Shown: one piece after another, positions 35,961 to 46,562 of the stretch
How positions within the stretch are numbered: the stretch's first letter is position 1
Layout: each line of letters begins with the position of its first letter
Assembly (NCBI GenBank): GCA_029204225.1
Contig: CM055097.1
Location: forward strand, 7,583,676 to 7,647,675
Source of the DNA: Diphasiastrum complanatum
Lineage: Eukaryota; Streptophyta; Lycopodiopsida; Lycopodiales; Lycopodiaceae
Direction: 5' to 3'
DNA length: 64,000 nt
Translations under genes and position numbers: made by a program
The notes under the pieces: generated by a model
The model's database searches: none
Told to the model about the DNA's origin: nothing
The model's input: only the letters and a program-made list of their open reading frames with translations

Positions 35961-36962
35961 TTACTCCAGATCTAAGTCTACTGAGTTTAGAATTTTTGAC
36001 AGTTCACAACTACTTAGATGCATTTCAGATAAATCCAAAATCGGCTTAGCAAATAAAGAATAAGCTTCATATTGTGAATCAAAAATCTCCTTCACATTAG
36101 CAAATGAACTCATCCCAGATGGATGTACAAAATTGTCTCCAAACAATCTAACTATTTCTTTACCCTTCTGAAAAGAGAGAACATGCTTCTCAAAATCTAT
36201 CTTAGGATGCTTATTAAATAACCACTCATATCCTAGAATTATGTCCGTACGTGCTAAATCTAAAACATGAAAATCAATTAACTCTCCATAATCTTGGATC
36301 CAAACTGGGAGCCTTGGAGCTTTAACATCCCACGTCTCCAACTCCGTACCTGAAGCTAGATATACTCGATACCTATGGTTATTGGATTCAGTTTTGAGGC
36401 CGAGTTTCTGCACAAGATCAGAGTTAATGAAATTATGAGTAGATCCACTGTCCACCAAAATACTAACCTCATGTCCATTCACAGTGCCTTTCAAATGAAA
36501 TAAATTATTTGGCAAGAATGAAGTAGTACTAAAAAAACAATCGCACTCACAATTAACTTTATTAATTTCCAGCTTGAGCATCTCAAACACTTGAGCTGCG
36601 CCTTTTTTTCGCTCTGGGCAGAATTTCATAACATGTCCAGGCTGACTACAATGGAGACACACATTGGTCCTTCTTGTCTTTTTCCAGGACAAACGCTTCT
36701 TTTGTCTAAACTCAAATGCAGCTTGATCTAGTTTGTCAAAATACTTAGATTTGTTGTTACCACAAACTCTTTTTTTTTCTTTCTTCTGGCTTGGTCCGGA
36801 TGATCCAGATGGATTAGTTTGTAAATGCTTCCTAGATGCCACCATTGTGGAATCATACGCTTTCGCGACTCGTACGACATCATCAAAAGTTTGAAGCACA
36901 TTACACTTACACTCATTCTGATAATCTGCAGGCAGACCTAGGATGAACTGCCACAGTGCCAA
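35961..36962 (-). pseudogene. Chromovirus 1 gag end, zinc knuckle and protease
   Basis: Open 333-codon frame, truncated at the N-terminus (begins inside gag: LWQFILGLPADYQNE). It has a canonical knuckle CLHCSQPGHVMKFC (about 36655) and an aspartic protease with an intact active site ILVDSGSTHNFI (about 36435-36470) and TDIILGYEWL. It ends shortly before the RT frame. Confidence 0.88.
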
Positions 36963-37122
36963 TAATAGGAAATTTTATATTCATACTCCAAAAAATTATA
37001 TATATTCGCATCTTCTAAAAGGGGCTTTGATGCTAACACTCTCTTTTCTACTTTTGCAAATAAAAAAATACATCAAATCTAAGAAGTAATTAGAAGCTTC
37101 TTAGTCATTGCTCTCTTCTCCC

Positions 37123-38095
37123 TCATCGTCGTCCGAAGCTGAATCTTGTCCTTTCTTTTGTCTTCACCTTCATCCCCTTCATCTTCTTGGTTTCCTCCCA
37201 TACTTTCTTCCACAAAGGAAGTGGATGCCCTCTACATACACATTCACAAAACAAATAAATCATTATTAGCCAAACACATCTCATAAAAATGAACTGAAAA
37301 TTGTGTACCAAATATATGAAAATTACAAATTATGTAGCAAAAATCTACCCTTGGATGTATGTCATGGGCCGTAAGATGATCAACCAAGGTACTATAGCCT
37401 TGGCGATATCCAATGTTGTACTCGACGTTTGTATATTTGTGCCCATAATCTTCAACCTACATCAATTAAATGATTTAGAAAAAGCAAAAAATTATTGATA
37501 AACAAAAAACATATCAAATGCAATTAGCTAAAAGATAATTGCTTACAAATTGGACGTGCATATTAGCTTTGCCTCCCGATCCAAGGTGAAATTGGCCTAG
37601 AAGAATAAGCCTTGATTTTGTAGCCTCTCTTTGTTGCTTAAAGCGATCAAGATTTGGATGCTTGGATTCATAAACAACCTTCACCCAATTTTTCCTAAAT
37701 GCCCATCCCGGCCTCTTTTTACCTTTCTTACATAATCTTCTTAATGATTGGCGTTTATGACGAATATGCGTACTCATACTTGTCAATGCCCATTTGTCAT
37801 TAAATCGATTTGGTTGTGAAAACTCACGAAATAATATTTCAACTATCTTGTCTTTGTACCCTTTGTTTTGTTGTTCCCAAGAGTTAAACAAGTTGTGACC
37901 AAAGTATTTAACGGTAAGGTTGTGCATCCTATTGATGATGACCTTATCCCGAATGTCCATGATGATGGGACCATCATCATCAAGGACATAGAAAACATGT
38001 GTGGTTCTTCCGACGACAACTCCATCAACATGAATCCACGATCTTGTTGATTGGATTCTCCTTTGGAAAGACAAAGGGCTTTCATCAAGTACCAA
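37123..38095 (-). CDS. Spliced gene, possibly transposase-associated
   Basis: Three exons with consistent phases. Exon 38095-37544 is open and ends at donor TTT|GTAAGC. Exon 37455-37349 (acceptor TTGATGTAG) encodes VEDYGHKYTNVEYN and ends AG|GTAGAT. Exon about 37236-37123 (acceptor ATGTATGTAG) encodes GHPLPLWKKVWEETKK and stops TGA. The middle of the protein (DKIVEILFREF, then SLRRLCKKGKKRP, then NWVKVVYESK, then GQFHLGSGGKAN) resembles the pattern of the plant transposase-associated domain of Ptta/En-Spm type (a WxxLVxxW then GSKS pattern). The resemblance is weak. The start is missing: a stop lies just upstream of 38095. Confidence 0.45.
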
Positions 38096-38164
38096 GATTG
38101 TTTTGGACGAATCGCATGCAGGTGGTCACTTGACCCCATGGTCCTACTCGACGACTATCCAAGT

Positions 38165-38898
38165 TAAGTCCAGTCCCTATGTCCAAGGGCCCCCCTAATA
38201 GTCCAAATCCCCATTAGGGCCATGACATTCTTCTCCCATTATTTTAGTTCTAAAATTATAACTCAAATTCAGGGAAACTCCTCTTTAGATTACCTTCTAG
38301 TTCCCATGAATCCTCATCCTCTGAATGTCCTTTTCACTGAAACCAAATGCTCAATAACCTTTTGATTATGCAATCATTTGGTCCTCATATCAAATGTATT
38401 TTCAAGATCCCAAGGAATTCTTTCAGATAAGCCTTCAAAAAAATCTAGACCATTATCAAAACCAAGGTAATCTCGGGACCTCATGTAAACTCATCATCAA
38501 ATGACTAAAATGGAACACAGGATAAGCCTTAATTCATCCAACAAATCTAATTGGTAAGCTAAAGATCCAATCTTTTTCAAGATTTTGTATGGTCCACTAT
38601 AGCGAGTAGAAAACTTGTAATGCTTCCTAGTACGCATTACCTTAGAATCCTTCGGAATTCTAAAATATACCCAATCTCCAACTTCAAACTTCCAAGGCGA
38701 TCTTTTCAAATTAGCAAAATGTCTGACCCGATCATGGGCACTCATAACATTTTCACATGCTAGTTGTAGTATTTCTTGCATTTTTTGCAAGAAATTGACC
38801 ACTTTCTAAACTCTAATTATCTCAGTTCTAGCCGTTAACGGAGATCAAAGTTGAAAACCATAAATAAGCATATATGGGCTATATCTAGTAGCCAAAAT
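38165..38898 (-). pseudogene. Chromovirus 2, integrase C-terminus, chromodomain, PPT, LTR start
   Basis: Minus strand: ATRYSPYMLIYGFQL adjoins the left end of the inverted-repeat element. It continues as KVVNFLQKMQEILQL, RHFANLKRSPWKFEVGDWVY and YSGPYKILKKIGSLAYQLDLL (38802-38497), the integrase C-terminal region. A heavily shifted chromodomain follows (about 38480-38290), then a PPT (minus GGGAGAAGAA, 38228-38240) and an LTR start TGTCATGGCCC from 38227. The LTR is cut near 38165. The upstream half of this gene lies at 46973-47090. Confidence 0.8.
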
Positions 38899-38900
38899 TA

Positions 38901-38932
38901 GGGCCCTTTTTGGACTCAAAAAGGGCCTCTTC
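38901..38932 (+). repeat. Left terminal inverted repeat
   Basis: Starts GGGCCCTTTTTG, spacer GACT, then CAAAAAGGGCC, then TCTTC. Exact reverse complement of 46939-46970. The repeat is itself nearly palindromic. Beyond it, ACTAATTATAATTA and TGTTAATGA resemble the subterminal sequence at the other end. Confidence 0.95.
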
Positions 38933-39245
38933 ACTAATTATAATTAGTGTTAATGATGACACATGTCCCAATAAAATATTGACAACTAAGAGGGAATGGT
39001 CCATATGACATGGCAAATTCAATGGTGCATATTAAATCAAGTGTGGGCCCACAAAGTCCACCTCTAACATTAACACTACATTAACCCTAGATAAAGCAAT
39101 AACTATGCCTACAAGTTAACATCAACTAGCATGTCTATCTACTAGCAGCCTTATCCTAAGTGAGCCTAGTCCTTATTTCAAATTTTGAATGTTCACAAGC
39201 TTGTATCTCTCATCTCTCTCTCATTTTGTAGTCTCTCTCTAAACG

Positions 39246-39345
<100 letters not shown>

Positions 39346-39446
39346 CTGTATACTCCACAAATATTCTATTTTTTTATTTTGGTTCACCTTATCTGAAGAT
39401 CTACACACTATTTCGCATATCCTACATTATCATTACATCATTTATT

Positions 39447-40806
39447 ATGGCCTCTACTCAATCAAGGAAGCCCAAGAATCAACTAGCTTCCATTGTTGCA
39501 CACATCAAAGATTCCAATGAGCATTGGGTGCCCCATACATCTTCAACTTTTGACTAGGTTTACATGCAACCATCGGGCAAAGGAACTCACAAGGTTGCAA
39601 AGAGGAAGCAAAACAACCAAGGCTACCATTGGAAAGGAAGGATCCACGAATTCAAGATCGACCAAAACGACGAATACCTTGCAAGTGTGCAACATGTATA
39701 CATGCGTCGAGATATTTTATTGGATGTGGCTATTGCTGATAGAACCATACAGTCACATTGTAGGTCTCACCTCTTTTATTCTTGTGTTAACTATTATGTT
39801 TGAATTATGATTATGTCATTGTAATGGATAATAATGTTGCATTAATGCCCGGTGCAGATGTCTTTCCTTCAAATAGCTTCGACTGGCAAAACGTGAAGTC
39901 CTTCACTGGAAAATTCTCCGCCATACATGCCAAATATGGAGAACTAATATATGGTGGGTTGGCATCCTCTGTCCTGATCAAAATGGGCATTTTCTTTTAC
40001 GATCACATGTACGAAGTTCCAAAAAAAAACTTTGGCCAAGGCAAATTAGCACCAATTTCTGAGCCTGCGATCAATTCTCACGAGTGGCCATATGTTGACC
40101 AACTGACTATTGAATTAACGAAGAGGCAACTTCTCAAAGAGATTACTGGTAATATGAAGCCAACATTCGGATCCAAACGAGTCTACACTAGCATCTCTGT
40201 GTCGATCACCATATTTGTTGCCATATTTAAGGTGGTCCCCTTTAGGAAAACAAACACGATGTGGGCATGGAAAGCAACAGAATCATCACTGTTGGATAAT
40301 ATATTTGTCACATGGGATTCAAAGGACATGGAGCATAAAGGAGATTTAATAAGGTGTAAGCTCTCTTGTGAAACAATGACCATAAGGTATCATATTTCAC
40401 GTCAAACATGCTCCTTAAGTTTCATCTATAGGCGATATAAGTTTGGTCATGGCTGATGGGACCCTCTGGATGCGGAGACGAATCAGCAAGAAGTGGAGAT
40501 ATCCATACATTTGCCCCATGATGAAATACGAAAAAATCATATAAATAAGGAGTGCAGTCTAGAAGATCTTCGGCATATGCTTGGATTGACTTTTGCTGAT
40601 GTGCCATTAGATTTTGTCTTCACTCGTAATGGACAAAATGTGAGTCCCTAATTTCCATCAGATTCCTGAATTTTAAATAGTAATGTTGAATAAATATAGG
40701 ATTATTAACTTTGTGTCTGGTTTTGCAGATACGGAGACGAGCCGAAAAAGATCATGAATGTGTTTCATTTTTACAAACAGGGACATTAGGAGTCCAATGG
40801 GAATAA
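39447..40806 (+). pseudogene. Transposon gene A, unknown protein
   Basis: Three exons: 39447-39759, 39858-40639, 40729-40806. Donors are GTAGGT and GTGAGT, acceptors GGTGCAG and TTTTGCAG. Lengths 313+782+78 nt give 391 codons with the frame kept at both junctions. In-frame stops occur at 39555 (TAG) and 40454 (TGA). The N-terminus is basic (MASTQSRKPKNQLAS), followed by HWKGRIHEFKIDQND, NSFDWQNVKSFTGKF, KYGELIYGGLASSVL and the C-terminal CSLEDLRHMLGLTFADV. No family recognised. DLRHMLGL is faintly like DLQHILGL in gene B. No TATA box seen. Confidence 0.65.
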
Positions 40807-41134
40807 AGGATTTAATCTAATGGAAAATAGAAAACACAATTAGTTGGTTGTGTTTTGACTCTATTCTAATATATTTGGTTACGTTTTGACTTTACTTTTG
40901 CGTTGTCACATTTTATATGCCTGTTACTACATTTGTGGATGTCCAAGGTTGAAACTTGTTAGGGTTTAAATCGTTTAGTGATATGCATTTTAATACTATT
41001 ACTGGTTTTCTTTCGAAGGTTTCCGCTAACTGGCAATTAGGATTTTTACTCATGAGCCTAGACAAGAACATACTATATTTGAAAAAGAGGCCAAAACTTT
41101 TATAGGGGCACTTACTAAAAATAAAACCCTTCAC

Positions 41135-41141
41135 TATATAA
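41135..41141 (+). promoter_or_regulatory. TATA box of H3-like gene
   Basis: TATATAA in context TCACTATATAAGGG, 115 bp before the first ATG. Gene B has a similar box at a similar distance. Confidence 0.6.
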
Positions 41142-41255
41142 GGGTGCTTGGTCCTCATTTCTCCACTTCATCCCTTGAGTGTCAGAGTGTCAGTTTTTTT
41201 AAATTCTCTGTTTTTCATCTCTCGTGTTCTCTGATATATTTTCAAAGGCTAACCA

Positions 41256-42474
41256 ATGTCGGAGGAAATGGCACGGACGAAACAAACGGCTAGAGATCCC
41301 AGAGTGACTGCATTGCTCCATAGGGATGCACTAGCCACCCTCGATGAGAGAGAGAGATGGGAGAGCAGAAGCAGGAGTAGGAGTCGCAGCCCTATAGCAT
41401 CTCAGGAAGATCCGGCCACTCGGCATGAAGCTGAGGAGGAAATGGCCCATACAGCAGCTGCACAAGAGGACCAGACTGAGTAGCAGCAGCAAGAAGACTA
41501 GCAGCAGCAGGAGGACCAGCAGCAGCAGCAGCCACCTCGAGAAAAAAGCCCTTCCCCGATGGCAACCGAGCGGGAAGAAACAATGAAGTTCCTAGATGAG
41601 GAGCTTGCGGCATTGGGTGAGTTGCCGGTTCTGAATGATTCTTTCTTCGACCCATTTCCACCAGCAATGGGCATGGACACATCAAATTTAGGCATATCGG
41701 GGGACACCACACCCACTGTGCCACCTCCAAGTCACGGCCCGGTGATGGGTCCAATGATGTCGTTGCTGGTGGGTGGTTTTGATGAGGGCACCCCGATGTC
41801 ACACACAACAAGGATGAAGCAGAAGGCGACCCATAGATGGTCAGAGAGAGGAGCACACGAGCGAAAAAGAAAGAATCCTCGCAAGGCAGGCTCTACATCA
41901 AAGCGACGAAACCCTGCAGCTCAGCAGCCATCACCACTGCCCACACCGCAAACATCGCCTCCACCGCCTCCGCCCCCACCGCCTCCACCCCCACCACCTC
42001 CTCCACCACCTCCTCCACCAACACCACCACCACCACCTCCACCACCTCCATCGCCTCCAAGTTCTGCCACAGCTGGCCCAAGTAGGACCGTAGAGCGTGG
42101 CAGGGGTAGGCTGGCCCCTCGTGCAGCACCATGGGCTGGAAAGGAGCTTCGTAGGATGCAGCCACCACCTCTTCGACTGCGTAGAAAGCACAGGATCGCA
42201 AAGTGGCTCCAGGATATACGGAGCTATCAGAAGTCCGTAAAAATTTTTGATCCCTAGGGCCCCTTTTGTGAGGCTTGAAAAAGAAATAGTCGATGAATTT
42301 TCCTTGGGGAACAAAGTTACAGCAGATGCGGTGTCTACAATGCAAGAGTCTGCGGAAATGTACCTAACGCAGCTCTTTGAGGACTCATTTTTGTGTGCAG
42401 TGCACGGGAAGAGAGTCACAATACTCCCGAAGGATCTCCACCTAGCTAGAAGGCTAAGGAGAGAGCGCAGTTAA
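41256..42474 (+). pseudogene. Histone H3-like protein with giant N-terminal tail
   Basis: Intronless. ATG at 41256 and a second ATG at 41268; from the latter the protein starts M-ARTKQTAR, identical to H3 residues 1-8, then diverges (Lys9 is Asp). Next come an Arg-Ser patch (RSRSRSRSP), a Gln-rich stretch, an acidic-hydrophobic segment (MKFLDEELAALGELP), a basic patch (HERKRKNPRK) and polyproline (about 41956-42060). The histone fold follows: RSYQKSVKI, then PRAPFVRLEKEI, ADAVSTMQESAEMYL, LFEDSFLCAVHGKRVTILP and KDLHLARRLRRERS. These match H3 alphaN to alphaC with no gaps; loop 1 has canonical H3 length, not the longer CENH3 type. Lesions: TAG at 41481 and 41499 (both in CAG runs) and one extra T in the T5 run at 42244-42248. 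Ignoring these, it has about 405 residues. Confidence 0.85.
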
Positions 42475-42722
42475 AAATATCATGTACATGATTTTATTTA
42501 TAATATACTGAAGATTTGGTGTCAAGTATCTTGCAGAATTTGAGGTTATGTGAATGCAAATTGTTGTGATTGAGTTTGATATCTGATTTCAGTACTGTTT
42601 ATGTGAATGCAGTCATTTGAAAATTTTAGTATCATCTATGTGAATGCAGTGATTTAAAATTTTTAGTACTATGGGAATGGTAGTTTCTTTAACCATGTTG
42701 TAGCTAAGATAGGTTTCCATGT

Positions 42723-42815
42723 CGTGGCATGAAAATTATGCCAAGGCGCGACCAGGGGACATTTGACCTAGTCAAATGAGCCCTGGTCGCGCCCTGGCGT
42801 GAAAATCATGCCACG
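42723..42815. terminator. 93-bp hairpin between convergent genes
   Basis: Near-perfect inverted repeat. Arms of about 36 bp (CGTGGCATGA...GGCGCGACCAGGG and its complement) continue inward as CATTTGAC...GTCAAATG around a 3-base loop. It sits between the 3' ends of the H3-like gene (ends 42474) and gene B (ends 42942), near the middle of the transposon. It could be a bidirectional terminator or RNA-processing signal, a protein-binding site, or a small foldback MITE. The structure is certain; the role is inference. Confidence 0.5.
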
Positions 42816-42941
42816 TAAGAAAAGAAAAGAAATCTTTATCAGAAAAAAAAAATTAAATTCTAAATTCAATGAATAAGCACATCCTATAACGACAACAGAG
42901 AATTAGGAGAGTCCTCAAGAAAAAAATGACAAAATCTTTAT

Positions 42942-44413
42942 TCACATTTGATCCATTTCCTTCTGAGAGGACTTCAGCTTCTCTGATTGCTTCTCTGATG
43001 ACAATACTGGTTTTAACATTTCTAATGCTAATTTAGGAGCATCTCTCTCATCCTCATAAGGGCCAATTAAACCCGAGAGAATGAGCTGGGTCTCGAATCT
43101 AGGGCAGAAATCATTCAAAATGGCTTTTTGGAGGACACAATAAGCCTTTGGCGCTGACGATGACAAGTCCAGCTCACCAATGTGCTTGGAGAGTGCTTTG
43201 CATTAAAGAAGCTCTGTCTGTCCATCTGGGCTGTACTTGTTGCTGAAGTAGAAAATAAAATTGTTGGACAAGTTCCCAATGTAGTGGGCCATAGACCTGT
43301 CCAGAGTTCCTGCTTCAACTTTCTCCCGAGCGCCACCCCTTCGCATTGCAAATGCATCAAGCTCCACTGCGTCCTGCATTTGGTTCAAATTATTGCAAAA
43401 TGAGTATAATGAAGACAAACAAACATAACAAATACACGCAAGTTGAATTGTTGGGTCAGACTTGCCTCGGTGCCTTCATCAATGTCTCCGGTTTGTGCAA
43501 GGTCAATTCCTTTGCCTTTGTACTTCACGTCAACAGTTTTCCCTTCGAGTACCTCGAATGGCCTCGTTTGAACTAGTGGTGGTTGAAGCATTTTCAATTG
43601 GCAAAGCACTCTTGCCAGTGCTTGCTCGGTGGTGTCCGTGTCATGCCTGATCAGCTTCTCATATGTGTCGTCGCGCTGGGTGTGGTCGAAAGTGGAACTG
43701 CCATTCTGCAAATTTACCAATGCTGCCAGCATCTTATCTTCTCGCAAGCCGAGAATATGTTGCAAGTCATGCATGAACACATACTCCTGCCCATCAATGA
43801 TAATTGGAGCAAGGCCATGGATTCGAAGCACGACATCATCGGACTCATCTATATCTTCTGGCTCCGCTGATGTGGATGCACTTGTTGCCTCTTGCACAAC
43901 CAAGACTGCTTCGTGCTCCGCAAATAAATCTTCCTCTTCACTCGGGTCGTTCATCTCGTTCACCTGCTCACTAGGATTGTGTTTGTTGCTGGCCACAGTC
44001 GCTGGAAACTCATTAAGCAAAAAAATAACAGTAATCTCACCGGATAGAAACTTCTTTCCTACACTTTCAAGATCAAAAGTTTTCAGCTGATCCTTGGTCA
44101 GCTCCAAGTAATGATCGTTACCCAAGTGAATAATAAATCTGTTGAGACGAGCGATAAAGGGTCTATCTCCTTTCCATATATAACTAAGCAAGTTATTTGG
44201 AATCCACATGATAGTTGAGCCAGGAATTTGTATGGCATAAGGCTTCAAAGTTTCATCTATATACTCACTCACGTACGTGAATGCATCCGTAATAGCCCGT
44301 AGAGTGGCAAGCGTGTCTATTCTACCGGTAAACATACAATAAATACGATCTAACTGATCTAAGAACTCTGTGGGGGCTAGCAGACTGGACAACTCTATTT
44401 TAGGGGACGACAT
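42942..44413 (-). pseudogene. Transposon gene B, unknown protein
   Basis: ATG at 44411-44413 (MSSPKIELSSLLAPTEF). Exon 1 ends at 43466 with a GC donor (GAG|GCAAGT); exon 2 starts at 43373 after CAAATGCAG, phase 0 to phase 0, intron 92 bp of GC-AG type. Exon 2 has TAA at 43203-43205, but the same frame continues open (ALSKHIGELDLSSSAPKAYC) to TGA at 42942. Full length would be about 459 residues. Visible parts: an N-terminal globular region (PGSTIMWIPNNLLSYIW, RLNRFIIHLGNDHYLEL), an acidic Ser/Glu linker (about 43960-43840), then IIIDGQEYVFMHDLQHILGL, and a C-terminal part with LDRSMAHYIGNLSNNFIFYF. No family recognised. Confidence 0.65.
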
Positions 44414-44538
44414 TGTTATGCAACTAAGAACACTAATTGACCAGCAAACTAGTAGTCTAATTAAACAAGACAAGCTAAATTACGAGGAAAGAAATCTCAA
44501 CAAAGCAAGAAGTGACAACAAAATGAAAACCCCCACTC

Positions 44539-44545
44539 TTATATA
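44539..44545 (-). promoter_or_regulatory. TATA box of gene B
   Basis: Minus strand CTATATAAGAG, 126 bp upstream of the start codon at 44413. Confidence 0.55.
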
Positions 44546-44678
44546 GAGGGACGTGTTTCCAAAAATAGATATTATTATAAAACCAAATAAAACAATTTCT
44601 ATTTATAACAACAATTTAATTCGACAGTAATATTTATCACAAAGGAATATTTGAATTACAATTCAACATAAATTATTT

Positions 44679-46562
44679 CTATTCCATCTCATCAGTTTCC
44701 GTAGTTTCTCTAGCGCTGTTTTCCAAATGTTGGTGTCCTCGGCATCCATCTCTTTCCAACTCGGACTCTAGACATCCTCCATTCTTGATGCCTTGTTCTA
44801 GCATTAGAGGATTGCCATGTCGCAAAAATAATAATTTGTCCAGTATTCGTAATTCACCATGCATTGTGCAAAAATGGACTCTTTCGAGAGGAATGTTTAA
44901 CACACGACTCCAAGCTTTGTCTAGATTGTGCCTATTTGGTGCAAGACGTTGGTTGCAATTCAAAATACTTTTGTTCCGCCCAGATTCAAACATACAATAT
45001 ATACAAAAATTCTTTGCATTTTCACCAAGACCACAACCGTACATGCATTTCAAAGTCTTCAAATCAGCAGCTAGGTGCCATTCTACAGCAAAGCTTTCTC
45101 CTTCAACATTGAGCAATTTGCCTTCATTTTGTGCATGTATTATCTTAGATATACTACATTTTTCAAATAGCCACTCCAGTACGTCGTGAGACTCCTTAGG
45201 AACTTCAAATGCAACTATCCACCATATGTGATTTTCGGATTGCACGCTAAATTCTTTACAATAACTTCTGCCAAACTGTTGCAATTCATGATTCATCAAG
45301 GTGATTGTGACACGTTCAAGTTTACGCCCTTTTATGATTTATGCTTCGTCCAACTTAATAACAAATATAACTTTACCTCCGCAATCTGTAAAACGGAAAT
45401 TTCATTACAAAAACATATTAGTTGAAGAAAAGCATACAATTGAAAACCGAAATCCACAATAAATGTTCTTACCATTTGTTCTAACTTCGTAATGTCGGAT
45501 CATCATCGCTTGGACCTTTTCCAGATCTAAGAATATATTATTGCCTTGATGATAATGAAAACATGTCGGAGGTCCTTTCTTCTTATTGGTTACTGTAAAA
45601 GAATCCTCAATATGTTGAAACTCTCCTAATTCAGAGAGCAAAATCGAATTGCATTCTCGTTTGGCGGATTCAACAAGTTTATAAGTAGGTATAATTTGAT
45701 GGCATTTTAACCCATTTTTGTCAGAGCGTTTCATATACTTCTTCAAAGCTCTATACCCCTTGCGACTCACACCTCCTTGGTCACATGCGTACACCATCTC
45801 TTTAACATTCGGATTTGGCTTGAACTTGTCGACTAGCTTTTTTGCAATTCTCAAGCGAATTGAATCACTTGTTTCATCTTCCACAATCTTAATCAAATCT
45901 TTACCCTTCAAAAAATGTTTCATATATTTTTCGGCAATAAAATCTTTTCCAACCGTCTTTTTCAAGAACTCTTTTGTGTCTCTCATATGTCTTTTCCAGG
46001 CACCACCACCTGGTGCCGAAGCTTCTAGTTTGTGTCTCTTAGTGTTTTCATTTTCTACTTGCTGATCCATCGAGACTCCACGCTTTCGTTGTAAGCCATA
46101 TATTGTCCTCTGAAATATACTGACTGAAGCTTGCAATTCTTCAATATTTGCGACAGAACTGGCAAGCTCTATTTTCAAACCATTCATCTCCTGCTCCAAT
46201 TTCATATTTATTCCATGCAATGACTTTAAATTGTCATTCATACTCAATATATGAATGTTTACCGTATTTGCCAATGTTTCAGCTTGGATTCTTCGAGAAT
46301 CCATTGCTTGACAATAGCCAAGCAATCCATTCCGACCATCCCCAACGAACCTTAACAAACTATGTACATCAGAAAATTTAGGGGGAGCATCTACCAGTGG
46401 ATTATGAGGGTATAAATCACCTCTTACCTATAGGTCAATATGTTTTTTTCCTTCTAATCTCCAACAATGCATGTCATACGGATTTAAGTTAACACCCCAT
46501 GCAGCTTTGGTGGTCGCATAATCCTTCTCTAACTTCACATGTAAGTGATACTTGGTTGTCAT
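44679..46562 (-). pseudogene. Transposon transposase-like gene
   Basis: Two exons, 46562-45473 and 45385-44679, with a GT-AG intron of 87 bp (donor GTAAGAAC, acceptor CGTTTTACAG). 1090+707 nt gives 598 residues plus stop, frame intact across the splice. In-frame stops lie at 46428-46430 (TAG) and 45339-45341 (TAA). The N-terminus is MTTKYHLHVKLEK, followed by a coiled coil (SMNDNLKSLHGINMKLEQEM), KEMVYACDQGGVSRKGYRAL, then VIFVIKLDEA, KLERVTITLMNHEL, FAVEWHLAADLKTLKCMYGC, NFCIYCMFES (CxxC) and RVHFCTMHGELRILDKLL. Acidic residues next to the WHLAxDLK and C-x-x-C blocks recall transposase-like proteins of large animal and plant DNA elements, but I cannot assign a superfamily. As the only transposase candidate inside the repeats it is the likely mobility gene. 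Confidence 0.6.

Larger units (their letters stand above)
33108..36962 (-). mobile_element. Chromovirus (Ty3/gypsy) 1, 5'-truncated
   Basis: Minus-strand pol in order gag-end, protease, RT, RNase H, integrase, chromodomain, then PPT (33109-33122, minus AAGGGGGGAAGAA) and the start of the 3' LTR (minus TGTTGTGTCCATG from 33108). The gag N-terminus and 5' LTR are missing beyond about 36965, where unrelated sequence begins. At least five stops or frameshifts break the frame. The end of the 3' LTR is not defined. Confidence 0.88.

Noticed and set aside
41893-42419. Val/Glu- and Trp/Arg-rich minus-strand frames
   Set aside because: Antisense of the polyproline-coding repeat in the H3-like gene.
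41256-42474. Reading the H3-like gene as a centromeric CENH3
   Set aside because: Loop 1 has canonical H3 length and the N-terminus is H3-like ARTKQTAR; CENH3 usually has a longer loop 1 and a diverged N-terminus.
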